DNA of 64,000 bases from Cannabis sativa. Its lineage: Eukaryota > Streptophyta > Magnoliopsida > Rosales > Cannabaceae. Positions 1 through 10,073 of the stretch are shown one piece after another (position 1 is the stretch's first letter; the number at the start of each line of letters is the position of its first letter). Location: NCBI RefSeq assembly GCF_029168945.1, contig NC_083605.1, forward strand, positions 73,674,969-73,738,968, read 5' to 3'. The translations under genes and the position numbers were made by a program. The notes under the pieces are model-generated. The model made no database searches, was not told the origin of the DNA, and saw only the letters and a list, made by a program, of their open reading frames with translations.

Positions 1-1
1 T

Positions 2-1147
2 AACCAAGCTGGAGAAAAAGTAAGGGGAAGTATCACACTAAAAATTGAAATAGGCGAGTTAAATTCTGAAGCCTTATTTCATGTTATCGATTCAGACACA
101 TCCTACAATGTGTTGTTAGGGCGACCATGGCTTCATGAATATGGAGTCATTCCTTCAACACTCCACCAATGCTTTAAGTTTTGCAAGGAAGGCAAAGTCA
201 AAAGTGTCAATGCAGACCCGAATCCCTTTTATGGGGAACAAGTGAATTATGCTGATGCAAAGTTTTACAAGCCAGCTAATGTCACCATCTTGAAAGGGAA
301 ACCTGAGGAGAGCAAACGTCACGAAAACTCAGTCGTACAAAACTCTCCACAAATTAAGCGACTATCCCTTGTGAAATCTCCTCAGTCCAAAGAGGAGAAC
401 TTGAAGGTATCTAGCCAAAAACGAACCTTCAAGTATATCCCTAAAAGTCAACGAGGAGTAGGGCAAAAAGCTTTGACACCGATCGAAGATTCGATGACAG
501 CCTTGATGACAAGCTTTACTTTACCACTAAGGAAAATCGATCAGTCACTACCCAAGGGTAAAATGCAAATTTCGGTTTCCTTTGGTAAAGATAGCAAGAA
601 AAATAAAAGAGTCATTACTCTCAATAAAACGTCCTCCACTTCTGTAACTCCGAAAACCTTCAAAACAACGAAGAAAAATGTTCATTTTAAGAAGCAAAAA
701 GGAGTCACAATCCATCAAAATAGTGATTGTTTAAAAGCTTCTTTTGAACCAGATGAGTTAACAGAGGAGGAACAAAAGATGTTTCACAGCGACGATGTTC
801 CTACACCTTCCCCGCGAGTCTCAGTATTTGATAGACTTGAGCCAAGCACATCCACCCCACGAGTGTCAGCATTTGAAAGGCTTGTTTTCCCAAGTGCTCC
901 ACAGTCAAAGGGAACTAAAAAGCAAAAACGGTGGATGCCAAAACAGAAGAAATCTTTGAGAATTACTATTCAGGGACATGAAACACAAGAAGATGGAGAA
1001 AATTTTGCTCAAGTCAATTACCTCTCTTTCGAAGAAAGCTTGACCGTAGAAGATGAAGGCTCAAGCTCAAACCCTTCGGAAGATTTTATAGACATCTTTC
1101 AACCGGACCTCAGAATTCGAAGATGGAGGACAAGCAACTGTGGATGA
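2..1147 (+). CDS. Retrotransposon protease C-terminus and pro-RT linker (partial)
   Basis: This reading frame is open from the window edge. Its first 45 residues carry the end of a retroviral-type aspartic protease, with the conserved LLGRPWLH block at about residues 37-44. The catalytic Asp motif would be upstream of the window. The remaining 330 residues are a basic, low-complexity linker typical of Tat elements, with a short internal repeat (STPRVSAFERL-like, twice near 790-890). The frame ends at 1147, while the continuing polyprotein lies in another frame from about 1119. This shows an indel or frameshift in this copy just before 1120. There is no sign of a host gene here. Confidence 0.8.
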   Translation, partial: NQAGEKVRGSITLKIEIGELNSEALFHVIDSDTSYNVLLGRPWLHEYGVIPSTLHQCFKFCKEGKVKSVNADPNPFYGEQVNYADAKFYKPANVTILKGKPEESKRHENSVVQNSPQIKRLSLVKSPQSKEENLKVSSQKRTFKYIPKSQRGVGQKALTPIEDSMTALMTSFTLPLRKIDQSLPKGKMQISVSFGKDSKKNKRVITLNKTSSTSVTPKTFKTTKKNVHFKKQKGVTIHQNSDCLKASFEPDELTEEEQKMFHSDDVPTPSPRVSVFDRLEPSTSTPRVSAFERLVFPSAPQSKGTKKQKRWMPKQKKSLRITIQGHETQEDGENFAQVNYLSFEESLTVEDEGSSSNPSEDFIDIFQPDLRIRRWRTSNCG

Positions 1148-3293
1148 CTTAATAGAGATCAACCTCGGGACCGAGGATGATCCAAAGCCTGTGTTTGTCA
1201 GTGCTTTATTATCCGAAGAAGAGTTACCACAGTACATACAAGTCCTTCGCGAGAACAAAGATGTATTTGCTTGGTTATACCGAGACATGCCGGGGTTGAA
1301 CCGAAAGGTTGCTGTGCACAGGTTGGCAGTATCAAAAGACGCTACCCCTGTTAAACAATCTCAAAGAAGGATTCGACCAGAATTACTTCCCAAAGTCGAA
1401 GCAGAAATTGACAATTTAAGAGATTGTCGGTTTATTCGGGAAGTTCAGTATCCTACTTGGCTTGCAAACATCGTCATAGTGATGAAGAAAAATGGGCAAC
1501 TCCGCATATGCGTGGATTATCGGGATCTTAATCGGGCTTGCCCAAAAGATGAATTCCCACTCCCCATCACTGAGTTATTGATAGATGCTACCACTGGTTT
1601 TGATGCCTTATCATTCATGGATGGATTTTCTGGGTACAACCAAATCAAAATGGCACACGAGGACGAAGAGCTCACTGCTTTTCGGACACCAAAAGGCATA
1701 TTTTGTTATACAGTTATGCCATTTGGCCTCAAGAATGCAGGGGCAACCTACCAAAGAGCAATGACCACAATTTTTGAAGACATGATGCACAATACTGTCG
1801 AATGTTATGTCGACGATCTAGTGGTCAAAACAAAAGAAAGGACAAATCATCTTGATGATTTAAAACGAGTCTTTGACAGGCTCAGGCAACACAATCTCAA
1901 GATGAATCCTTTAAAATGTGCATTTGGGGTAACATCGGGAAAGTTCCTCGGGTTTATCGTCAGACATCGAGGAATTGAAATCGATCCTGCAAAGATCAAA
2001 GCAATTTCGGAAATGCCTCCCCCGCGTAATTTACGTCAACTACGTGGACTACAGGGAAAACTTGCGTATATTCGAAGATTCATCTCAAACCTGTCTGGTA
2101 GATGTCAACCTTTTTCGAGATTGATGCAGAAAAATGTCCCATTCATTTGGGATGAGGCATGTCAGAATGCTTTTGAAAGTATTAAAAAGTACCTGTTGCA
2201 CCCACCAGTGTTGAGAGCTCCAATCTTAGGAAAGCCATTGATATTATATATCACTTCACTCGACCGCTCCTTGGGAGCCATGCTAGCGCAAAATAATGAG
2301 GAGGGAAAAGAAGTTGCTCTTTACTATTTAAGCAGAACTTTAGTAGGGGCAGAACAAAACTACCCTCCAATTGAGAAAGTATGTTTGGCTTTAATTTTTG
2401 CCGTCACAAAACTACGACACTATTTGCTCTCACATCCTGTGACTTTAGTGTCAAAAGCTGACCCGCTAAGATATATCCTATCCAAGCCCGTGTTGTCTGG
2501 AAGACTTGCCAAATGGTCCATGATGTTGTCAGAATTTGAAATTAACTTTGTCCCGCAAAAAGCAATAAAAGGACAAGCTTTGGCTGATTTTCTGGCAGCA
2601 CACCCAATTCCAGATGATATGGAGTTGCGAGAAGATCTCCCGGACGAAGAAGTCTTCACAGTTGATACTTCATCGTGGCAATTATATTTTGATGGGGCAG
2701 CAAGAAGTAGTGGGGCGGGTGCGGGAATTGTCTTTGTGACACCGTCAGGAGGCCTGATACCTTATTCTTTCCATATTCTAGCTATATGCACAAATAATGT
2801 AGCAGAATATGAAGCATTAGTTATCGGCCTCGAAGTTGCACTCGAAATGAAAATACAATCATTGGAGGTATTTGGCGATTCTCTTTTGGTTATTAAACAA
2901 ATGAGTGGTGAATTTGCGGTCAAGCATGAGAATTTAGTCCCTTATCATGAAAAGGCTAAATATTTGCTTGGCCAATTTCAAGATATAACTCTAAATCACA
3001 TCCCCAGATCAAAAAATGGTAAAGCTGATGCATTGGCTAATTTAGCTGCATCACTAACACTTCCTGAAGAAAGGGATATCCAAATTACCATAGGGGAACG
3101 CCATGTATTATCTCAATCTACGGAAAGAGTTGAAGAAGAAAATACGGTCAACTTGATAACTTTCCTGGATAGTACAAACGAAAATGACCGGGCGTCACCC
3201 AATCAAAGACTACATCCAAAAAGGAGTCTTGCCAGAAGACTTGAAGAAAAGAGTGGATGTAAGAAGAAGAGCGCCTCGATTTGTGGTCTTTAA
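1140..3293 (+). CDS. Retrotransposon reverse transcriptase and dual RNase H
   Basis: The reverse transcriptase is recognisable from the blocks LRICVDYRDLN, MPFGLKNAGATYQR and the catalytic YVDDLVVK (about residue 223). A gypsy-type RNase H follows (ALYYLSRTL, EKVCLALIFA). After a linker comes a second, archaeal-type RNase H beginning LYFDGAARSSGAG (about residue 515) with NNVAEYEAL and the C-terminal KNGKADALA block. The double RNase H is the hallmark of the Tat lineage. The first residues from 1140 (GTG) are not a true start; the frame is already open upstream as part of the polyprotein. The last 36 residues, after about 3186, are out of frame with the integrase, so the copy has a second frame break there. 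Confidence 0.9.
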   Translation: MDDLIEINLGTEDDPKPVFVSALLSEEELPQYIQVLRENKDVFAWLYRDMPGLNRKVAVHRLAVSKDATPVKQSQRRIRPELLPKVEAEIDNLRDCRFIREVQYPTWLANIVIVMKKNGQLRICVDYRDLNRACPKDEFPLPITELLIDATTGFDALSFMDGFSGYNQIKMAHEDEELTAFRTPKGIFCYTVMPFGLKNAGATYQRAMTTIFEDMMHNTVECYVDDLVVKTKERTNHLDDLKRVFDRLRQHNLKMNPLKCAFGVTSGKFLGFIVRHRGIEIDPAKIKAISEMPPPRNLRQLRGLQGKLAYIRRFISNLSGRCQPFSRLMQKNVPFIWDEACQNAFESIKKYLLHPPVLRAPILGKPLILYITSLDRSLGAMLAQNNEEGKEVALYYLSRTLVGAEQNYPPIEKVCLALIFAVTKLRHYLLSHPVTLVSKADPLRYILSKPVLSGRLAKWSMMLSEFEINFVPQKAIKGQALADFLAAHPIPDDMELREDLPDEEVFTVDTSSWQLYFDGAARSSGAGAGIVFVTPSGGLIPYSFHILAICTNNVAEYEALVIGLEVALEMKIQSLEVFGDSLLVIKQMSGEFAVKHENLVPYHEKAKYLLGQFQDITLNHIPRSKNGKADALANLAASLTLPEERDIQITIGERHVLSQSTERVEEENTVNLITFLDSTNENDRASPNQRLHPKRSLARRLEEKSGCKKKSASICGL

Positions 3294-4437
3294 TGACACA
3301 TTGTACAAGCGTTCATTCGATGGAATATTATTGAGATGTCTCTCGATAGAAGAAGCGGCACATGCACTTCAAGAGACTCATGCCGGTACATGTGGCGCCC
3401 ATCAAGCTGGCCCAAAATTGTCAGCTCAATTAAAGCGGTTGGGTTACTATTGGCCTACTATGGTTCAAGATGCAATTAATTTTGCTAAATGTTGTAAGTC
3501 ATGCCAATTACATGGAGATTTCATCCATCAACCCCCTCAACCACTCCATCCTTCTATACTGTCATGGCCTTTCGAAACTTGGGGAATGGACGTCATTGGT
3601 CCTTTTACGCCACCCTCTTCCAAAGCCCATAAGTATATTTTGGCCATCACAGATTACTTCTCTAAATGGGCCGAAGCCGTGCCACTAAAAGAAGTACGGG
3701 CGGAAGATGTCGCTGATTTTATAAGGACCCACGTAATTTATCGATACGGGGTTCCTTCAAAAATTATCTCTGACAATGCCCTTTATTTCAAATGTAAGGC
3801 AATGGTCAAGTTGATGAACAAGTACAAATTCAAGCACAGTTTCTCAGCTAGTTACAACCCGTCTTCAAATGGTCAAGCAGAAGCATTTAACAAAGTGTTA
3901 TGCAAAATCATGAAGAAAACCGCAACAAAGAATAAGAGGGATTGGCATGAACGCCTCCTAGAAGCTTTGTGGGCTTATAGAACCACTGTGAGGACTGCGA
4001 CTGGTTGTACACCTTATAACTTGGTGTTTGGGTCTGAGGCAGTGTTACCTTTGGAGGTACAAATACCTTCATTAAGAATTGCTACTCAACTAACAAACCC
4101 AGATGAAAATGTGCAAGTCCGTCTAGCCGAGCTTGAAGCATTAGATGAAAAGCGGCTTGCTATTCAACAAAAGCTCGAAATTTACCAAGCCCAGGTAGCG
4201 GGGGCATTCAACAAGAAAGTTAAATTTCGATCTTTTTCGGTTGGAGATCTAGTGCTTACTGTGAAACGACCAATTGTCATAACTAGAAGGATGAAAGGCA
4301 AATTTGAGGCAAAATGGGAAGGACCTTATGTTGTTACTAAGGTCTTCCTAAGAGGGGCATATGAACTTTCAAATTCAGAAGGCCAATGCATTTATCCGTG
4401 TGTTAATGGGAAGTTCATCAAAAAGTTCTACACTTAA
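3184..4437 (+). CDS. Retrotransposon integrase
   Basis: The integrase inserts the cDNA copy into host DNA. It has the N-terminal zinc-binding H-H-C-C pattern (ETHAGTCGAH, then CCKSC), followed by the catalytic core. The core has Asp in GMDVIGPF, Asp in SDNALYF and Glu in NGQAEAF, and exactly 35 residues separate the second Asp from the Glu, so DD35E is intact. SDNALYF replaces the more usual SDNG..F block. A C-terminal GPY/F-like segment (WEGPYVV) precedes the stop. The ATG at 3184 is only the first Met after the frame break; in the ancestral element this was continuous with the RNase H frame. Confidence 0.9.
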   Translation: MTGRHPIKDYIQKGVLPEDLKKRVDVRRRAPRFVVFNDTLYKRSFDGILLRCLSIEEAAHALQETHAGTCGAHQAGPKLSAQLKRLGYYWPTMVQDAINFAKCCKSCQLHGDFIHQPPQPLHPSILSWPFETWGMDVIGPFTPPSSKAHKYILAITDYFSKWAEAVPLKEVRAEDVADFIRTHVIYRYGVPSKIISDNALYFKCKAMVKLMNKYKFKHSFSASYNPSSNGQAEAFNKVLCKIMKKTATKNKRDWHERLLEALWAYRTTVRTATGCTPYNLVFGSEAVLPLEVQIPSLRIATQLTNPDENVQVRLAELEALDEKRLAIQQKLEIYQAQVAGAFNKKVKFRSFSVGDLVLTVKRPIVITRRMKGKFEAKWEGPYVVTKVFLRGAYELSNSEGQCIYPCVNGKFIKKFYT

Positions 4438-4443
4438 ACAAAA

Positions 4444-4673
4444 GGGTATTTACCCATGGTGTAGACAGCGCACTTAAAAAAAAAAGCGAGTGTGCAATGA
4501 ACTACGTAAGGCTTGATCCCACTCCGGGTACGTAGGCAATCTAGTTTATAACTAGGCCCAGCCACACAAAATAAAAAAAATTATCTCCTCAAAAAAAAAA
4601 ATTGTAAAGAACTACGAACGGCTTGATCCCTTAAAAGGGTACGTAGGCAATCTGAACAAAAATTGGATGCAGC
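4444..4673 (+). repeat. Pol 3' UTR with two copies of a structured CUACG/CGUAG motif
   Basis: Just after the integrase stop, hairpins GGGTA/TACCC (4444-4455) and GCGCACT/AGTGTGC (about 4468-4495, one G-U pair in the plus-strand RNA) precede two copies of a motif. Copy 1 (4499-4565) pairs CTACG 4502-4506 with CGTAG 4531-4535, inner CCC 4518-4520 with GGG 4526-4528, and a downstream CTAGTT/AACTAG hairpin at 4541-4555. Copy 2 (4609-4673) pairs CTACG 4612-4616 with CGTAG 4642-4646, and inner CCCTT/AAGGG at 4628-4639. Both keep GCTTGAT on the 5' side, TAGGCA on the 3' side and CAGCCAC at the end. Two more copies lie in the 3' LTR. Function unknown. Confidence 0.7.
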
Positions 4674-4849
4674 CACAAAATAAAAAAAATAAATATTCTT
4701 TATTCCTCCTAACAAAGGAGTCAAAATTCTAAAAGGTCTAAATGACAAAATACTATTAGTCCTCAAGGCTAATAAACAAAAAAAAGGGCTAACAAAGACT
4801 AAAACTAAAACTAAAGCTAAAAAAATTTAGAAGCAAAGTTGTAAGATCT

Positions 4850-7644
4850 TCAGTCCATCTGGAGAAATAAAGTCAAAGCGCCGAGTCTCCTCTGGATCTC
4901 TGCTTCTTGAATCTTGAGTGTTGCTTTCGCTCTCTCAGCTTCATGGAATTTTTCCACATTAGCTTGGTTCTTTGACTGATCTATCTCCTCAGCGAGATGT
5001 CGTTTCTCCTTCAAGGAATCATTGAGACTAGAAAGATCTACTTCAAATGATGCTTTTTCAGCTTCGAACTCAGCTCGCCGCTGTTGTATGGCTAGTTCTG
5101 CCGCAATAATCTCTGCTTCCTTTGCTTTAAAATCTTCAAAATCCTTTGTCTTGTTAGTAACAGATATGGACAAATGATCTATAGCTGCCAAATTATCCTT
5201 ATCACGACGAAGAAGATCTATGATAAGAGATTCATCAAGACTAAGGGCATTCTCAACAACTTGAGCAGAAGCGAGAAACTTTTCTTGAGTTTTGAGCAAG
5301 TCATTAACATTGTCAGTGAACCATGCAACCTCTGCTAAGCCACATTTATAATGCCCGCAAAGGGTACTCAACACGTTGAGTTGCATACTCACGTCAGCAC
5401 GATGTTTTGAAATGTCTGATGTGGTCAGAGGAGAAGATGACAAATGAAGAATGTCTTTCATGCATTCAATCACAAACTTCTTGGTATGCTCATTCAAGTC
5501 TGAGTTGGTGATTGCTGAAGCTGACACTGGTCGAGGAATAAGCAAATCTGAAGGAACAAGTGATGATGGAGTACCCGTCTTTGCTGAAACAATCGGTTCT
5601 GGTGGAATGGTTGGCTCTCCAGGCAATGCCTCACTGTCAAATCCTTTGTTAACATAATCATCAAACCCATCAAAGTCGATAAGTTGTTCATCCCTAGAGC
5701 TAGAAGCTCCGAAGCAAGTATTAGATGGTGGCATTTCTGAACTCTGAGTTAGTGGGAAGAAGACATCTTCAATACGACTAGACTCGTCATGCTTCGCACG
5801 TTTCTTTTGTTTGAAATGTGGGACTAAGGAATGGACATTTTCTGATCCAATGTCCGACTCAGTATCAGCATAGTTGGCGCCAGTAAATTCATTATGTTGG
5901 GGAGGACATCTCTCAAAAACTTCTTCAGGGTTGGAGTAAAGTAAGCGAATGTCTTTGATCACATAATTTGACTCTTCTTCTTTGAATGGTTGCTTGGACA
6001 ATGTTGAATGAATGGCCTTCACAGATCTCCCCAAGTATGGAATGCAACTCCTCACCCACCAACGACAGTACCACCACGTGCATTGACCCATACGGAGAGT
6101 CCTAGGAATGTGAAAGTGGATGCCAGTATTTCTCCTTAATATTAAAACCCAAGCTTTAGCGATTTCGCTTACTCCACATTGCCTCCTCCTAGGAATACTC
6201 AAACAAAACTTATCTGAGGGCACACCTTGATCGAAACCAAACTGGCGAGCAAATCTGTTAGGATAATAAGGTTCTAAATATGCATCATTACCCACTCTTA
6301 CGGGTAGCAAAGAAGAACGCATAGAAATCAGTAACTCAAATTTCTCATCAGATAAATCTTCATTATCCAGAAAGTCTAGATCTTTCTCCATGGGAAATGA
6401 ATATGGCCGATGCATAACATAATCCTCTCCCCTTAAACTATGTCTAGCCCCATTCATGCTTCGGCGTTCAGCAGGGATCCCGCCATACTTACTTAAATGA
6501 GGAAGATCCATAAGATCCCAACCACTATAGAGATGGCGAAAATGCTCGGCTAACCAACCTATCACATAATGCATAGGTAAGAAGGCTTGACCTCGCCCCT
6601 GGCCATGTATGGCTGAATCATACAAAGCTCGATAAATGTATCCCAAAACAGAGGGTGCAAGTGAAACTTTGTGTCCGTGGGCCATCATTGAAGCCATATA
6701 AAAAGTTTCAGGTCTAATGTTGGAGCCCTCAGTAGGAAAAACAAAACGACTTAGCCATAAAGATAGAAAGGCTGCAAGACTACCCTCTTTTGAAATGTTC
6801 AATGGAATAGAGTGAAGATTAACTTTTGATTTACCTTTCCTTTGGTCGTCTTCTACAATGGCCTCACAAGTCGAGTTTTGTCTCACACCTTGAAACATCT
6901 TTTTCCCTCTATAGAAAAATTCTATCCACTGCTCCCAAGACACATTTATATCATTTGTTTTGGCATAAATTTTGACACTCTTCAAATAATTATAAATTTG
7001 AGTGTGGAACCTTAAAAGCTCTGCAGTAGTAGAATGATATGGAGTGCCACCAACCAATTTTTTGTTAAGAGGTATGAACTCTTCATAAGGAATTCCTAAA
7101 ATAGGTAACCCTCCAATAACCTTCAAATCATACAGAGATATTCCCATCTCACCACTGCTATGATGAAATGTGTTAGACAGAGGACCCCAGAGTTCAGAAA
7201 AAGCTCGCCATACAGATCTCTCATAGTTGAATGGCCTCTCCATTCAATAAGATATGTCGCAAATACAGCATGTCCATGAAAGAAAAAATTGTTATTGGCC
7301 TTTTTCTCTGCTAAAACACGATGAAGGCTTGGATAAAAGTCCACTGTGACTTGGTGATCCATATCAGCATCCTGTTTATTGTCAATATCCCCAAGAACTT
7401 TAGCTTGAAAATTGGGACCAAAGCCTCGAGTGTGCTGGACAACATTATCATCAAGCGAAGAATTATATTGTAAGTCACCCGAGATTACATCTTCAATCTT
7501 ACACAAAGAAACAGGATCTTGATGATCATTGGATGCTTTTACTTCATTCAATGAAATTGAGCGTCGATAAGATGGTCCAATCTCTATTTCTCTTCCTAAA
7601 TTGTTCGGAGCTCTTTGAGAGCCAAGTCCCCTAAAATTAGACAT
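4850..7644 (-). CDS. Antisense plant mobile domain (PMD) protein of the retrotransposon, frame broken
   Basis: This reads opposite to pol between integrase and the 3' LTR. The likely start is ATG at 7644 (MSNFRGLGSQ...); an N-terminal part of about 135 residues runs to about 7240, where the frame changes, and about 797 residues follow to 4850. The middle has features of the plant mobile domain family: WGPLSNTFHHSSGEMG, the LYDL..IGGLPILG block and EQWIEFFYRG. The last 120 residues form a charged coiled coil rich in E, K, A and Q. Antisense ORFs at this position are known from Tat/Ogre-like elements and often have PMD or transposase-like similarity. Its role is unknown. One frame break near 7240 means this copy probably makes no full product. 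Confidence 0.7.
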
Positions 7645-7940
7645 ACTGCACAAAAAAAAGTAGGTCAGACGAAATAAAATACAAAATTCTCAAGCAAGAT
7701 GTGTGTACATAAATGACACGCACTTGCTTGAGGGGGCATCTGTTGAACGATAAAAAAAAAAGAAGAGGAATAAATAAATTTATTATTATTTCATTATTGG
7801 TTTTTAAAATAATAATAAAAAAAAATATATCAGTCAAATAGAGAGAAAATAGGATCTCAACTCCCCACTCCCCTATTTTTACTCATCCTTTACGTTACAG
7901 GATAAAAAAAAAATAATAATTTTATTGGAAAAAATAAGGT

Positions 7941-7950
7941 CTATAAATAG
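7941..7950 (+). promoter_or_regulatory. TATA box of the LTR promoter
   Basis: CTATAAATAG lies 200 bp into the LTR, in the usual U3 position. Transcription would start about 30 bp downstream, so the hairpin array at 8089-8476 would be in the RNA leader. Confidence 0.6.
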
Positions 7951-8088
7951 GAGAAGTTGAGAACAGAAAAAGGATCGACACTTTGAAAAAAAAAGTCTGA
8001 GAAAGAGAGAAAAGAAACACAGAGAAAAAAAATAAAAACGATACTTTTTTTGGCAACAATCAAGAAAGCTTCAAGGGTAAGTATTCAT

Positions 8089-8476
8089 GGAATGAATTCA
8101 TTCCTATTTCTCTTTTTCTTTTGATGTGTATTTTGCTCCTCTCTCATTCTTATTTTTCTCTATTCATTTATGGAATGCCCTTATTCCATGAATGAAAATG
8201 GATGCTCTCATCCATGGAATACCCTCATTCCACAAAATATTGGATGCTCTCATCCATGGAATGCTCTCATTCCGCAAAAAAAAATATTGGATGCTCTCAT
8301 CCATGGAATGCCCTCATTCCACAAAAAAATATTGGATGCTCTCATCCATGGAATGCCCTCATTCCACAAAAAATTGGATGCCCTCATCCATGGAATGCCC
8401 TCATTCCACAAAAAAATTGGATGCCCTCATCCATGGAATGCCCTCATTCCACCAAAAAATTTGGATGCTCTCATCC
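8089..8476 (+). repeat. Tandem array of tetraloop hairpins in the LTR leader
   Basis: A perfect 16-bp palindrome (GGAATGAATTCATTCC, 8089-8104) is followed by about seven units of 42-47 bp, starting at 8199, 8241, 8288, 8333, 8375, 8418 and 8462 (the last partial). Each unit holds two hairpins, TGGATG/CATCCA with a CTCT or CCCT loop and TGGAATG/CATTCCA with a CCCT or CTCT loop, then an A-rich spacer. All three forward frames are open across the array, but this follows from the sequence being stop-poor and is no evidence for a protein. Confidence 0.75.
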
Positions 8477-8925
8477 TTAAATTAATCAATCAGAATTATT
8501 TTTGTTTTTTCTTTAAAAAGATTTTGATTGAGAAATACGGTATATCAATATGTACCTCTCTGAATAAAATGTTGCCATTATATAGAGTCATGGGTTTAAA
8601 GGTGATTAAAACACCGACAAAATTGAGTCAGTTTACAAGCTAAAAAAATATATGTATATATCGTAAGCCTAGCTATTATTTAGGTTATATACGATCTTAT
8701 ATATATAAATATATGCTTAAGTTAATTATTTGTTTCACTTGGGATTGTATGACCATATATATGCGTGTACTGACTCTTCCTAAATGGCCATTTAAACACA
8801 CACATGATATTGATATATAAATTATATATATAAGTATAGATGTCCTGGCATAAAAAAAAAATATATAATGGAGTTGTGAATATAAAAGAGTAAACTCAAC
8901 CTCGTAAATTTGGATGTCTATACAA

Positions 8926-8970
<45 letters not shown>

Positions 8971-9501
8971 AGCCATACATTGGGACATATAATGGAATGG
9001 TGGCAGTTTATAGATGTTTAAAAAAAAAAAGAAAAGAAACCAAAACAATGTATATACACTCATATTTATTACCAGCCGAAGCCTATGTGTCAGTATGTAT
9101 GTTTATGTATTTCATAAATACATTTATATCATGAAGTGAAGTAATAAAAGATAGAGTGACTTACTGTGTACGCCGAATTGTATATGCAGAATGGTTTCAC
9201 AATTATGAACTGCTAACAACGATTGAAGATGATATATCAATAAGTTTACAAGTGTTTCAATCGTAAAATAAACAGTCAAGAGGCTATATATATCATGTAT
9301 CCATTATATAATTCAAATAGGAATTGAATTATAAATAAATATCTTATATACTATCTTTAATTTTAATTGAATAATTTAAATTTAAGATAGTATTTAATAA
9401 AAAATAAATTATTATTCCTCAAATTGGAATAAATAATTAAAATATCAACCAAATAATCTTTTTATTTATAAAAGATAATAAAAAGATTTCAAAGCCCAAA
9501 T

Positions 9502-10073
9502 TTTATCACCAAAAAGGTGGTAAATTTCTAAATCCATACAAAATGGCATAAAATTCCAAATGAGCTCACTAAAATTAATCTTGGAATATTAAAGAGGTCA
9601 TTCACCTCACCAAATTTCAAAGAGGTCTTTACCTCACAAAAATCTCAAAAGTGGTAATTTTACCTAAAAATTAAAAAAAAAAAAAAGTGCACTAAAATTT
9701 AAAGCCATACAAATTAAATGGCATTCCAAAAGAGAGGTCATTCACCTCATAAAAGATTAAAATTCGGAACTACGTTTGACTTGATTCCTACAAAAGGATA
9801 CGTAGGCAACTTAGTTGCTAAGACTAAGTGCAGTCGCCAATACCGCAAAATGGTATGGAAAAAATACAAATCTTAAAATTCCATAAAAGGTCATACACCT
9901 AAGAATTTTTTCCAAATTTTCAAAAATAGCAAAGGATTCCTGAAAATGGTCATCTACCGGAATCCTTATATCCAAATTTTAAAATACCGTATTCTGAACT
10001 ACAAGTGGCTTGATCCTTCACAAAGAAGGTATGTAGGCAGCTCGGTTAATTAAATTGACTGAGTTCAGCTGCA
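9502..10073 (+). repeat. Chain of short hairpins with two more CUACG/CGUAG motif copies
   Basis: Successive hairpins: TTTATCACC/GGTGGTAAA (9502-9524, one U-G pair), CCAT/ATGG (9534-9546), ATTCCAA/TTGGAAT (9553-9587), GAGGT/ACCTC (9594-9608, again 9622-9635 and 9734-9748), GGTA/TACC (9653-9664), GCCAT/ATGGC (9704-9722), ATACC/GGTAT (9840-9856), AGGT/ACCT (9888-9900) and GGATTCC/GGAATCC (9934-9965, with a nested GGT/ACC). Motif copy 3 (9767-9836) has CTACG/CGTAG, inner TCCT/AGGA and CTTAGT/ACTAAG. Copy 4 (9996-10073) has CTACA/TGTAG, inner CCTTC/GAAGG and a 10-bp downstream stem (10041-10063). Function unknown. Confidence 0.65.

Noticed and set aside
8199..8476. Regularly spaced repeats resembling a CRISPR array
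   Set aside because: Plant nuclear context; the spacers are simple A-rich runs of 6-10 bp, not unique 30-bp sequences.
8170..8643. Three overlapping forward ORFs rich in His, Pro, Ser and Met
   Set aside because: They are translations of the hairpin repeat in all three frames; no family resemblance, and the unit length is not a multiple of three.
8697..8969. Minus-strand Tyr/Ile-rich ORF
   Set aside because: It derives from the (TA)n microsatellite and its AT-rich flank.
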